A DNA stretch of 64,000 nucleotides from the NCBI RefSeq assembly GCF_032854445.1, contig NC_088295.1, positions 16,045,385-16,109,384 on the forward strand, read 5' to 3'. The translations under genes and the position numbers were made by a program. Of the stretch, positions 13,722 to 28,700 are shown in pieces. The notes under the pieces are model-generated. The model made no database searches and had not been told where the DNA came from. It worked only from the letters and a program-made list of their open reading frames with translations. How positions within the stretch are numbered: the stretch's first letter is position 1; every line of letters starts with the position of its first letter. The DNA comes from Liolophura sinensis. Taxonomy: Eukaryota; Mollusca; Polyplacophora; Chitonida; Chitonidae.

Positions 13722-16700
13722 ATGTCATCAGACGCCGTCGTTAAATCTGTTGGCAAGAAATTGTAAGTATAACGTAACGGAAGTATTTAGCGTTCTCATA
13801 GCATTGTGGCAAATAACCTGCATTTACAACAACAACATGCATGATATGTGCTCTGTTGTTTCCCAGTTAATATACTTGAACAACCAATTTCCTTTGAAGA
13901 TTCATTAAAACGGAATTGAAGCTGTCTTTGTTCAGCTCGGTTGTCAAATGTATTGAACTTAAACTGTTAAATAGGTCAACGTAGTACTACTAGTACCATA
14001 ATGGTTAGAAAGACTCCAACTGATGTTATTGTACTGGCCACGCGTCGTTGGAGTCTCGATGCATACAGTGTTAATTTCATACTCAACGAAGGTCGCTGCC
14101 GATAATCTTTGTTATCAAAGAATTCTCGCACAAATGAAAGACACCAACCTGACGACCTGCTTCAGGTACATCGCCACAATACGTCCTTACTCGATTTAGA
14201 ATAACTTTATTATAGCCGTGAAGGTATCCATGGTATATGCTCCTTGACGAATGCCGCCTTCTTTTCACTGCTCCACTATGAAGCGGGGTATGCATTTAGG
14301 AGCATTTTCATTAGAAGCTTTGATGGCTATAATAAATCTGTTCTAAATCGAGTAGGGATGCATGGTGGTGGTATGGTGGGATTGGAAAGCAGTTCTTTAG
14401 GTTGGTGTCTTATTTGCGCGAGACTTATTCGATAACAGACAATCAGCCTGGACTTAGGTTGAGTACGAAATTAACATTGTAAGCGCCAAGACTCCAATGA
14501 AACTAGTATGAGAAAAGGAGTTGGAGTTACGTAATGATAGGAATATGTCTTTTGAGCTTTAAGTATTTACCACAGGCCTTATTCCGAATATTTGCAAATA
14601 TTGTGATAGACTTGCTACAAAATTAGATTCAGAAGTCCTTTCATGTGAAAAAAAAAACAAACAACGTTGCTGATGCTAAATTACTCACCTTATCCTCTTG
14701 TTTTAACTGCATTCGAGCTAATGCAGTCCTCCTCTCCTCGACTACAGTGTTGTTTCTCGTATTTGTCTATGGTCAGCGATATTGGATGAACAGTCTCCCA
14801 CACCTCTTCGCTGTTCGCGCTTTGACTCTTACCAGGATGGCTGCCAATGTATAGGCTCAAAGTGCTTACGTCACGTGTCATGGACATTGCCCCAAAAACT
14901 TCTGGACAGACAAGAGCACTGCCGACAAAAAAACACTGAAGGACAGAGATCACCAGGCTAGCCAGACACCCGTCCACCCGTCCAACTGGACGGGCAATCC
15001 GGTCAAAAGGGGTATTTTGGACGGGCAAAATTTTGAATCAACATTTTTTGGGGGGTCACAAACAAAATAAATATATTCAACATCGTTCCATCGAAACATA
15101 CGTGAGGTTGTGTTGTTGTTGTTGTCTGCATTAGCGCTCGTAATCAGTGAGAGGGACGGCGATGAAGAAATTGTAGGCGACCCACGAGACAGGAGTCCCA
15201 TTAAGCGTGCGGCAGGCACGGCTAGTCCCAGCCCACAGACCAGTACACTGTTTCAAAGTGTATTAACATTATATGTATGTATACTAGATTGTGAATATTT
15301 TTCTAATATGTAAGTTTTCAAAGTGTATTCATATATGTATTCAGGTGACAGAAATGATGTTTGACATGCACTACTGTGTCACTGTGCCAAAAGTTAATTT
15401 CTTGACATAGATATGTGACTGATAGAACATGTATTTGAATTGTTTCTTGTTTTGTTTTTTGTATTTTACAAAGTTTATTTCTACCTACTGTGACTTAGCT
15501 GCTCAAATCGTATGGTGATTGGTGCCACTACTCTTTTTAGTGAGTGACAGTCACAGATTCAGTGGTGATAATTCTGCCTGTTCTCAGTCTCAGTTGTAAG
15601 AGCTATGTATACTGTATTCTGATTTGGTTCCGTTGCATTTTAATGTGAAGTAGTGTAACTGTGAGTGACATGCGCCTGCTGTGCCAAATTACCATGCATT
15701 TTGATTGTTTTCCTTTTATATGTATTTTTGTGTATTTTATTGTTCACAGTTTATTTATTTCTACCTCCTGATTCACAGCATTCACACTTGAACTGTCAGA
15801 ACTGCTGCGCCAAATTGCCATTGTTTTCCTTGCATCTGTATTGAATTGTGTATTTTACAGTTCAATTTGTTTTTCTACCTCCTGTTTCACACTTGGTTGT
15901 CCAAAGCATAACAGATTGTAACCTTACATAGTTTAATATAAAATTTATGTACTCTTTTTAGTGATTCGCACTCAGTGTCAGTCATTGGTGGGAAAAGTGT
16001 GATATATTGGGTGCCCCTAAAAACAGTCAATTTCTGGGGTCCAATAGTAATACATTATTTCCAGTGATATAATGGCAATTAAAGCTATTAAAAGGTCTTG
16101 ATTTTCAAAGATACAGTGGCGATAAAATGTCTCCGGCGGCAGACCCCCTGCTTATTTACGGCGGTCCCCAAACCCCCTGCCTTTTTGGACGCCCTATTGT
16201 CAGATCCTGGCTAATGCCCTGACAGAGATAAACTATTGAAGGGTAACAAATCACCAACAACTCTAAGAAAGATAAAGTGGGGAAGGCTCATATCTGTTCG
16301 GATGTTGGTGAGGCAGTGTCTATGATGTACTTATTGGCGGCCATACCTGAAAGAGTGAAAGTGTGAACAGAGAAGAGCTGTGGGAGATTCCGTTTGTCAA
16401 AATATCATTGACAATGGACAAACAAGGGGGAAATAAGACTGTAGACGAGGAGAAAAGGACTACAGGTGCTCGAATGTAGCTAAAACAAGAGGATAAGTTG
16501 GATAATTTAGCATCAACATCATTGTTTGGAAAGTCTTAATTTTTTCACATTGAAGGACTTCTGACTCTAACTTTGCAGCATGCTGTTAGGCCTATCACAA
16601 TATCTGCTGCAAGTTTTAGTCCGAATATTTGGACTACACAGGCCTTTGTATCATGTTAGAAGATTGTTTGTTTATACCATGCTATGCCCAGTCTACCTAT

Positions 16701-19700
16701 CTACTTTAATTTTAGGGTACACATGTAAGTAGTCCATCCACTTGAACTAGGGTATATAGCATGATGTAAAGACAATGGGTGTAGTAATTTGGTACAGCTT
16801 AAAGGGCTTGTGGCTGTGGCCAGTAATGACCATAGGACGTATTGCTTTATCCCATTCAAATAGTTTATAGGTATAACCCACATCAGCGTTCAATGAGCGT
16901 AGGATTTAAGCATTTATCCAGTCTGCACATATTGTACAGTATCATGTACAGTGTGATCAGTCGATTGAGCACATTTAATCAAGTGCAATATGTTACGGTG
17001 GACGATTGCTGCAGTAGAGAAAGAGAAACCACAGATATTGTATTAAATGTATTTGGAAACAAAAATAGTATGGTTTTGAAAGAAAAAACTGAAGCCTGGG
17101 AGAAAATGACCTTACTACTCGGAGCAGCTGGGTTTTGGCAACCTTTGGTTGCTGGTTTTTGTTAATCTTCACAGGCTTGCGACTATTTACAACTGCTGAC
17201 TCAGCAGGTGCTTGCAGTTGAAAATGCTCTACTTTTATCCGACCTGAAGTATGTAGTTGTACCCAGATCTGTCAGTTTTCGCATGCGGTCAAAGTATAGC
17301 TATTACATTGTTAACCACAGTGATGCTTAAATGTGCAAACAAAATGAATCTGGTCAGACACCAACAGATGCTCACAATCACAAAGTTTTAGCAGACTTTT
17401 TGATGTAATCGGTACCTAGAGGTTAGTTTTGGTAAGGATACAGATGCTTAGGATCGCAAGTCAGTGTACACGTGTGCCTGGCTTTACTGGTTCAAACATT
17501 TAAAGCAGCTGGCTTGTTGTGAAACTTGATGACTAATGGGGTTGTCTGACAGCCATTGTGTAAGTGATTGGTTTTGATTAGCCTCACAATGAATTACAGT
17601 ATTGCTACATGGAATGGTGAATTTCCATTTTACATTCAGCCTTGAACACAGTTGCAACAGTTTTGTGTAACTTTTGTCTAACATCCATTTACCTGCATTC
17701 CTGTCAATGAGCCTATTGGTTTTTCTTCCTTTGAAAAACTATTACCCAGCACTCATTTATTCATAATTTCAGGCGATATTATTTTGAGGTGAAAAGACTG
17801 GAAGACGGATTTGACCTGTCAGGAGTTAATCGGCCAATATTGGATCATCCCAGGCTTAAACCGGTGAGCTTTAATTTTTTATTCAGGCCCTAATGAAGGC
17901 GTAAAAGGGCAGATATCCTTTTTTCACTCCAAAGGGTTGAGTTTTTTTTTTTTTGATCAGTTGTTTACTGCAAAGGGTACTTTTAGTCAATATCTGGAAG
18001 GTAGCCCATGGGCGTCTGATTTTGAATTAACCTACATGTACCATTGGCCCTGCAGCATATGTTTATCAAAAGCTAGAAGTGTGCAACTCACTAATCAAGG
18101 GTGGAGTGGGCTGGTAACATGGAGCAAGGTGTTAGGTAGTTTAGCTCATATTTGGGAGGATAATTTTCATTATCTGCCATGTTAGAAGGCAGTGTTTTGC
18201 CCTACTTTGCAGGAAAAACGATGTCACATCACAGAGGGATGTCACCAAAAAAGAAAGAGAATGCGATGTCAAAATTATGCCAAGTGCTTTGTGTATATTC
18301 AGTTCATTTATGTACTTATATTTTACATGTTTATCGTGTGGTTTGCTTTTTCTATATATAATAATGAATAATTCAAAGTAATGTTTTATACTGGATTAGT
18401 GGGTATAAGTGTACCTTAAAGAGAAACACAGAGTTACATGCACATATACTTATCCTCTGAAATGGGACCAAAAGGGCAATATCATTTTTGGCTGCATGAA
18501 AAGGTTTTCAGTATTGTTTTTACTTTGGCTATTTATGGTCAGCAGTTGTATACTTGTCATGTTTATTTGAAATTATAGTAATTTTCCTGTTTTTTTTTTA
18601 ACAGAGGAGAACTTTGCAGTGTAGCCTGTTGAAGGATGTCCCACTGAAGCATCACTTCAGGTCCCCCAGCATTAGAGTTAGGCTAACACAGTTCCCAGGG
18701 GTATGCCCATCTTATACATGTACCCCATTAAGGAGAGTATTTTGATGCCAAAAATTACTCTGCTCTTTTCTAAGTACAGGCGTTACATTAACAGTAAGAG
18801 TTATATTGGGTTTTCCCAGATGTGAGAAAAATATACACGTACTGTGATGAAGCTTTTTGTGTGCTGCAGCTTTCTAGTGTCAAATGGTTTGAGGTTAAAA
18901 TGTTCAGGAATACCTGAAGTTAAAGTTGAAGTGCTACACCCGATTAACATAATCAATAATGTACATTTAATTCAAAGGTGCATTGAGACTGCTCTGATAT
19001 ATTGGTATACTGTATGGTTGGGGCAAAAATCAATAGTTGAGACAGAGCATGTATGCATGGGCTGGTTTTGTGAATAATGGCCTTCTAACAAACACATAGC
19101 ATACAGCCCTTAAAAAATGAATGTTATCCTGAAATGTTTTACTCAGCAAAACAATTTATTCGCTGGGGGAGGAAAACTGGACAGAATTTATGTAGTAACA
19201 TGTTATCAGTTTGGTTGTGATTTCTGATGTGCTGTGGATATTTACAGCTCTGTGTATCTACTGTTAACTACTGACAAAGAATCCTCAATACATGTGATAA
19301 CTTAACAATTAAAATTCTGCATTCAATTTTTAAACATGTGTACAAAACTGAGGTGGATGGATGTGCTGATTGTAATGTATACATCCTCCAGAACAGTGAG
19401 CATTAAAGTGACAGCGGCTGTGGTAGGCTTATTGAGTGAGCTCCCAAGTGTGTGTTTGCTTGGGGGACAATATTGCAGCTAAAGTACAAAGGCTTTCGGC
19501 TTGGTGGTGATTGACAGGCTGGGAGCATATATTTATTTGCTACATGAGACACTGGTAGACATTAAATTATTTCATACAAATCTCCTTAAAGACGGAGTAG
19601 AATGTATTAACTTTTGTCGATAATGTATGTATATTACAAAGGAAGACAGCATATGGATACTTTGAGATTCTTAAAAGTATCTTGTCTTACATTTTATGTT

Positions 19701-22700
19701 TCTGTTCTATCAGGTTAATGCCCCAGGGTCACCCAGAGAAAAACAAGTCAAAAGGGCATTAGAAAGTTACATCACTAGGTCAGACTTTGTGGTAAGTCCA
19801 TGGAATCAGTTGGATGCTATATGTATAAGGTTTACATTCTGTTAACATTTACTGTATATTTATTAAGGACACTGGTATGCTATTTCTGGCGTTAAGTTCA
19901 AAATAACTTCTACACTAACAAGTGTACTTGTTTGATAATGAATGCTTTGCATTTATTCTTACTTACAAAATGTGAGCTTCAGACCAAAGTCTTTACAGTT
20001 GAATAATATTCATTGAATTTTTGGTATTTTGATCAGTTAATTTGAAGTACTTATAAGTACTGGGATTTTGCATCCTGAAATTTTGACATTAATTAAAGGG
20101 GCAACATAGAATGTTATTTACTGTCAGATGGAGATAATGTTGTTTGGATTGCTCATTTTCAGGGCTTTTCTGATGTATTTTTTTGTGTGTCTAAATAATA
20201 ATGTCATAATATATTTACTTGAAATAAATACCATCTGGACATGCATAAATATTGATGAATTACTGTAGATAGATAAAGAAATGTTTGAAAATAATATCTT
20301 CTTAATAAAAATATGAAACCTTTACAGTGTGTGACAATCCCAAGAACTAGAAATGGAAAGGTAAAATAATGACGTGGCCATAGACTATATTGGTGTTCAG
20401 ATGTTATCTACATGCTTACGTGTAGTTAATAACCCATTCTCATGATAATATCCTTTTATTAACTGCAACAGCATCTGGTGGGATGCTTCATTTTCTGTCT
20501 CTTACTGTATTATGTATTAATAAGAGAAAGCTTTCTTAATCATGTACGTGTACATATAGTTAATTATTGATTTGACATGCCCTATATGCATCGGTCAGAC
20601 TGCCCTGACACTCCTGATAAACACACAAATATGAAGACAAGAAGTATATATTTCAATAGCCATTCTTGTTCAATAGGATTTTATGAGAAAATCGCTCAAA
20701 TCAGTGATACTCGAGATTTGTATAGCAAAGTTTCAGTAATTAAGAAATTGTAGATATCCCTGTGTAAATGTGTATGTAACTCAGTGAGGAAGCCAGACAA
20801 ATTTTTTGGAAGTGTTTCTGATTATGAATAGAGCTGTGAGCTTGTATGTTTCAGCTTGAGACATCAGACCTAGACACGATGGTTTGTGTTTAAATCTATT
20901 CTCTGCCAATATACTTTTTGTGCGATCACACCAGATGCAAATGGCTGAGTGTCATTAAAGTATTTATGAGCACATGAAATGAAATCTGGCTGAATGAAAT
21001 CACTTTACATCACAAAGATTTTTGCACTCGCTGGTACGTGTAACTGGCACCCGTCAATGTCCTAGGCACCATGGTAACATTTTCACATTTGGTATCCCAA
21101 TTGATCAGGCTTCATTAATTAAAGGAATTCACTTGAAAATGTACATGTGTATATTGGGTTATTGAGGGTTAAGTGGATTGATTCCATGCAAATGAGCATT
21201 TTCAAGGCTTATAGTAAGTTCAAAATGTAGTGTATGTGTTGGAGCATGTATTACCTACAAAGGCATCAATAGGCCTACAGAGTATCTAGGGACATCATTT
21301 TATAGTTATTTGAAAAAAAAAACATGACAGATGTATATAAGTAATAAATTGAGGGAAGATTAAGAAGCACAAACTTCCAGTGTACTTCTACTAATTGCAC
21401 TAGATGTTTGCGAAATAGATCTGATTGTTTATATACAGTATATGTGAGAACATATACAGCAGTAATGTGCATATTCACTGGATTAATAATATGTTTTACA
21501 TAGACAATGAAAGTTTTATTCAAATCTACAATCATTATTAATTTTCATTAATTGTTTACAATTTTTTTGGTGATGTCTTATATCAAAGACCTTAGAACAG
21601 TTACAGGGAAATGCTCTGACTTATCCACAGCGCCCAGTCAAACCATGGCATCCAACTCGGCAGGTACCTGATGTGTAACTGTGTGCTGTTATTACATGTA
21701 TACCTTGTGACATACATGTATACCCTGTGACATACATGTATACTTACATGTGCTTCAAGTCTGTTTTTATGTATACCCAACATGTGTTAATGTAGTTTAT
21801 GAAAATGCTGCAGTCCTGTTTTTATGGATATTTTTGTGAGTTGACAGCAAATTTCAAAGTTAAAAAAAACCAGGGATTTGACATTGGTTACAGAATTTGA
21901 CAATTGACAGCTCATTGTGATGGCTGTAGTGACTTGATCTTCTGATCTAATCTGCATGCAGCTGTTGAATCTTTTCTATATCTTTTATAGAATAAAGCAT
22001 ACCTCAGTCTGAAAAAAAGAAAAAAATGCCACAATACTTCGCTGACAATTTTGTCTTGTCTATTCACTCTACTTGCCTTATGTACATGTAGTAGCAGTTC
22101 TCTGGCTCTCTTTTCCTTATCTCTCCCTCTTCATTCCTTAGTTAGATGTAGATGGAGTCTATGGGTGTATGCTCATAGATTATATGAGCAGCAGTAATTT
22201 ATCCTTCTTGTGTCTGACTTCAGCCATATTGTAAATTTAATAGCAAAAATAATTGACAGGGTGGTCTTTATCCACATTCTTTATTCTCATGTAAACAAGA
22301 AACAAAAACAAAGGGGATTAAGCTGTTGTTTTGGAGTGTACATGTAAGTAGGCATGTTCATTATGCTAAAAGGCAAGTTCTTTTCATTAGTTTTCCATAC
22401 ATGTTTGACATGTTCATAGATTTCATTAGTGACTTTATTTGCTAATAAAATAGACTGGTGTACTCACAACTGTCTTTCCACAGTCTAGTCTCATTAAGGT
22501 CTTCTGATTAGCCCTGTGTGTGTGAAACTTCAATAATGGTGCCTGGAGTGGGAAATTGAATTCACACAGGTTTTGACACGTGAAGCAGCAGTATCCATGT
22601 GATATTAAAGCCACTATCTTGAAGTAAAGAGATCACCTTTTGAGACCTCTCGCACTAAGTGGCAAGAAAGAAAACTTCAAGTGTATGATGTGATTATTTT

Positions 22701-25700
22701 CTATGTGTGAAAAGTCACTGAAATTTAGGATTTATTCTAGATAGTCAAAATGGCATTATTCAGTGTTTACATTATTCATACTTTGTGTCTTCCCCACAGC
22801 ATCCATACCTGTCCAGTTACTCGTACATACACACGTCCAAGGGCAGGAAACTGCGACCAGAGTCGTCCTCAGCACTTCACACTGGTACAAGGTCAAGTAA
22901 GAAAAGGTAGGAGCTCTTATTGCTTAAAATCTACAAAAGTTTTGTTCATTTAATGAACATGTTGGCACTTTTTGCAGTTTAATTTTTCTCTCAGACTGCA
23001 TGCTTTACCTGCTATGCTATAACTAGCAGTTGTAGAATTATGTACACATAGGGGCCTTCTTTGACCTTGTCATTAACTAGATTGTCCTGAAAGATGACCA
23101 GCTTCACCAGTGAGGGTGAATGTTTTAATGCATCTCCTCTTACTGGTAGGCTTTGACTTGGGTTAAAGCAGAAATTTGTCGCCTACTCACACGTAGGTGT
23201 TTGTCCCTTATGGTCTGGGTGGAGCCCTTGTAACAGTGTATAGGTGAGTACAGGATAAACATGAATCAAATAGATGAATAAATACTGTTCAATATATACA
23301 TTTGCCATGACTACCTGTCCTGCCTTGAAAATTTTACTGTGGTAAGTTTTCATGACATTTTTATGCCTGTTGAAGTGTCATTGGCAGTCTGTCTTATATG
23401 CATCAAAAAGTACCCAGCAAAATGAACCCTGAGTCAATATGAAATGTGTACAGTAAATTCTTTGCAAATAAGAGACTTGGAATTTTGTTGATTCAGTCTC
23501 ACCTGTGAGCCTGTGACCATGGGTACGGTAACATTTTAATATAAAGGTTACTTACATATTACTTATTGATGTGTGGATCACTTAAATAGTGAATGTTATT
23601 GATATGGAGTAGATAGATGATCATTAGTAGATTATACAATGTAGTATTCAGACAGATATGGTTATGCTCTGTAGATAGTTAAGTATAAAGTATAATTCAC
23701 TTGTAACTTTTCATTTTCTTTTTTTTAAGGTTTTTATGTGCATGATGAATTCAGAATTTATTGCCTCTGGACAATACCTATATTGTTTAAATGAAAATTA
23801 TATATGATGTCCATTTCTTAAATGTTGTGATATTTTATCTGAAATATTCCTTAATAATTAAAGATACATGTACTTACTATTGTATACATTACAGAAGTAT
23901 AAAAGGCGGTTGTCCCGTGATACGAAGTGCACCACCTCATTATGTCACGAAGAAACAAGCAGACAGATTGGTGACTGTAGCATCTAAAATTTTAGTGGCA
24001 AATGTGAGTATCGGTGTTATATTTTTCTTTTTTTCTTATGTTGACGAAGCATTCAGTTGTGTAAAAGTTACTTGCATACAGATATAGTGTGTTCAAATAT
24101 CGATGTACATCACTGAAGGTACAATGTATGTTTCTGGGGAGCTTAATACCATTCTGTGTGCCTCTGTGTTGATTAACTCAGTTAGAAAAATGCATAGAAA
24201 CAGATGTTTGGAATGAGAAATATGCTGATATCATTAAGCCACAAATATTGTAGGGGACATTCTATCAGCTTGGTATGTTGGTGGAGTACATTTATACACA
24301 TGCATTAAGACCCTTATTTGCATACTTACGTACTTGTAAGTAGTTACATGTGCATACCAGTGAAAACAAGATGCTGCATTGAGTAACAAGTTTATAATTA
24401 TTCTTATCGGAACAGGAAACAATTGACTTGAAAGACCACAAACCCAGACCCCCTAATGGACCTAAAATCCAGTCAGCACCAGCGCCTTTTGAGGTATATA
24501 TACATGTATTATGACATTTTCAAATCACCCTAATTCTTCAACCTTTTCAACTACCACTGCAACCAATATTGTCAAACATTCTGTGAGAACTATGCGGTGT
24601 AGAGAAATAATCTGCACACTGTTATGAAGCTCGCATCTTGGATGACACAAACAAATTTTTGATGTAATTTTCATAATAATTGTTTGTATAAATTCCACTC
24701 AAAAAAGTGCTTTAGAGGTCGAAAAGATTGAAGATTTACAGTAATCTTTTTTTGTTTACATTAACTACTACTTACATGAAATTGGATTTATGTAAAATGT
24801 GTTGTATGACTATAAAATTGAGACATGATCTGGTTTAAAATGGAGTTGAAATGTATAAACTATACAGTCAACAAAAAATGTGTTGTCAGAAAAGTGCCCA
24901 TGTCCCTTTTGAGCTTTTGTTCCTTAATGTTGATTATCAGAATAAAAAAAAAAAACATTTAATAGAATTTCAGATGATTTCTCTAGTGCAATTTGTTGTA
25001 ATTTTAGACTAACAAACCATTGCCTACCATTGAAACAGAGACACGACCTAAGGTAAGAGATGAATATACATCTACCTTAAACTTGAGACAAATGCCTGTA
25101 TGTAAATTGAAATCTTCAAGATAAAAGTACACGTAACTGGGGCTATCTGCATTTTATTCAGAAGACCCTTTGTAGTATGGAAAGTACAGAAGGCATGCAT
25201 GTATATCAAATACATACATCTTCTAAGTTAAACACATGCTGTTGAACAGGTGCTCCGAGTTTAAACCAAAGTGTGGGTGTACTCAAATGAAGGCAATCAG
25301 TGAATAAGCATTAGAAGGATGTGGCTGGATGCCCTATTTATAACAGATTTGTGTATACCTTTTGCATCAAATTTCAACATCTGACTTCAGATTATTTATT
25401 TGTTACGGTTTAAACATCAGCTTTGCCTTAGTGTGGGTATCTAGTATTGCTTAAGCCTAATCGTATAATCTCTTTCATGTTTTCAGACATCAAGAGGTTT
25501 TCATCGCAAGAACCGAGTAAGTGCGTGTTTTTTGTAATGCAGATGATAAAAGTCTATGTCTGCGGAAATATCTATCTTTGTATTGAAGAAAATATTTGTA
25601 TTAAGTGCTAAATATGAGTTTAAGGTACAGTAAAGACTGAAATTGTTGAGTTGTTTGCATGCTTGATTATAGATGGAAAGTTAAATGCTTTTATGTTTGG

Positions 25701-28700
25701 TGACAGAACACAGATGAGGGACGCGACAGTGCTTACACTACAGACAGGACTTCACCAGGATCTGATGAGTACCTGGGGTAAGAACAATGCCCTGCTTCTC
25801 TCTTGCTGCCAAGTTTGTGACATTGGCTTCAAGGTTGTCAAACATTGGCAGATGTTAGAATTGTTTCTGTGTGTAAATACTATATGCTTCAAATTCAGTG
25901 AAAGAGTGTGCATACTGACATGTGTTTATAATTTAATATTAGCTGGAAAGTATTAGGCAGCAGTTTTATTAAAAAATTTGATTTTACGTACTGTAAATCT
26001 TCAGTCTTTTCAACCACTAAAGCATTTTTTTCAGTGGAATTTATGCAAACAGTAATTATGAAAATGACGCTAAAAATAATTTGTTTGTCTTATTAAAGAT
26101 GAAAGCTTCGTAAAACATAAATTATTTCTTTACACTAAATAGTTCTCTCAGAACATTTCAATATATCAGTCTCAGAGGTAGTTGAAAGGGTTGAAGAATT
26201 AGGGTATATCAGTATGTATGTGTAATGTATTTGGGGTCTCTGTGGCCGAGGGGGTTAGCATGCCAGCATTTCTCAGTGAGTTCAAGCCCACCTCATGCTG
26301 GCTCCCTCTCCGGCCAAACATGGGAAGGTGTGTCAGCAACCTGTGGATGGTCGTGGGTTTCATCCTGGCTCTGCCTGATTTCCTTCCACCATAATTTTAG
26401 CCCCCGTCGTAGAAGTGAAATGTTCTTGAGTACAGTATGAAACACCAATTAAATAAACAAGTAAATGTAATGTATTCAAAGTACAGATGATTCTGCATTG
26501 TGATATATGTTGTATTGTGTTTACCAGTAGAAAGGATGGGCATGGCAGTGCCGAATCAGGATCTACGAAATCCTCTGACTCTGATACAGAGCGCTCCCCA
26601 AGGCCACCTGCTGGTGGACGACCTGCAACACGGCGCAGTAGGCCGGTATCTGCACGCACTTTACATCAAAACCAGATCATGGACATAGCCCATCCTCTCA
26701 GTGGAGAAGTGGGCATAGAGCTGGGTGTTCAGACCCGTGGCACAGTGGCAATACAGACTGACAGCAGAGGAGACATGGTGAGCAGATCAAACCATTGTTG
26801 TGTAGCCCTTCAGTTTTAATAGATCGCCTAACATTGACAAAGGGACAAAAATCTTTCCATAAAGTAAAATTTTATCCACGAAAGATTAAAAATTCCTACT
26901 TGAGCTTGCAAAGGTAGAGAAAAGTGTTGCTGCTTTTTCTTCATTCTCAACATATTTTGCATTTTACATTGTGGCACATGTCAAATGATACAGAAAAGTA
27001 ATATTTAAATACACTTTTGTGTATATGGGGAGGTGTATAACAAGAGGGTAAAACATGAAAATGCAGCTGAGATACTTTGTTTTATACTGGTTCCCAGCAC
27101 TGAATAACATGGATACTAAGACCAGGGGGGACAACTCTTTCCCCTGACACCTGTATGTACATCATCATATTCCTAGCTTATGGGCATGGTTGAATTCAGA
27201 ACTTTAAAGATCATGGTGGCTGATTTAACACCTCTTCATACACTGGCACTTCAATTCCTGAGAACCTGTGCTTGTTAGGTTATAAACTGTTAACATGCTT
27301 TATTTCAGACTGAGAAAGATTTGGATGAGGTAAACCTTGAACTTGCAGTGTTGTTTACATCTTGGTGCTGGAGTGTGATCAAGTTGTTGGCTAACAAATC
27401 ATCTATATTTGCACTTAAAGGCTATGTGGGTTAATACAAATATTGAAGAATTAATAGCTGACAATTAATTAATTTTTCGTGGTTTGTACATTTTCGTCTT
27501 TTTTATTTGTGGATGTGTTTGCAAAGTTTGATAAATAATGTACTGAAGTAAAAGTTGATATTTTTTAAAAAATAATATACATGTACCTCAGAATTGTTAG
27601 AGCTTAAACATATGGGTCATAGTCTGATAATCTAATAAACAAATCTTTGTGAATACTATCTGAGACAGTGTTAGAATACAAACATATTTGTTTTTATTGG
27701 TGTAAGTTGTATGATCCAGTATAGGGTTGCCTTTGTGAATGCAGTTCTTCTCATATTCTCAAGTTTGAGATGAAAGGCTTTGAAGTACAGTGTATTATCT
27801 TAGGCATTGTTCATGTAGTTTTACATTCTACGTATTAATAGGGCATGTTTGTTTTCCTCCAAAAAGATGCAGTAATTATGTCTGTGCATTGCTCAAGACA
27901 GTGTTTGTTCATCATCATCCTATATATTTGCTTTGTATGATGTTACATCATTGTTGCTTTGCCAGGGAGATCACATTGTGAGGGCTGGTCCCCCGGCACA
28001 GTACCACATCTATGTGAGAACTGGCAAGAGGATAGGTGCCAGCACCAAGGCCCATGTGAAGATCACGCTGTATGGAGAGCATGGCCGCTCACAGGAGTTC
28101 CTACTGGCAGAATCTCAGAGGCACAAGATCAAGTTCCAGAAGGGACATGTATGTGCATAGATTGTTAAATTTTTCAAATCTTGTAGTACCAAATTTCTTC
28201 TTTGAATCACTGCTGTACACTATTAATTTACAACCTGCTGTATTGTTTTCAGGAGGATTTATTTACAGTTTACACCCCTCATGTTGGCAGACTGAAGTGT
28301 GTGAAGATAGGACATGACAGACCTGAGTTAAGTATGTCCATTGTCTTATTGCTTTTTTAATACTGTTATGATTAGCTCAAGCTCTTTGTGTTAAATTGGG
28401 TGTATGTTATCTTAAGTGAGTTCAAAAACTATAATCACGGTGTTGTGACATGCCATACTGTAATAGCTACTGCTGATTTGTATGTTGAATGCAAGAATCC
28501 TGAATATCAGCTTTGTATTGGCCAGTGTACGCATGGTTCCTGGAAGGTGTGACGGTTGAGGACACTGTGGACAAGCGAGTGTACGAGTGTCCGTGTGAGC
28601 GATGGTTGTCGGGTCAGGACGGGGACAAGAAGACATATAGAGTACTACCTGTGGACAGAGACCGTGCCCTTATTAAAGGTAACAGGATTCACCAAAACTA

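Noticed and set aside
26360-26819. Longer open frames across exon 12 on both strands.
   Set aside because: Only the plus-strand frame from 26,531 fits the phases of exons 11 and 13; the rest is intron and SINE sequence.
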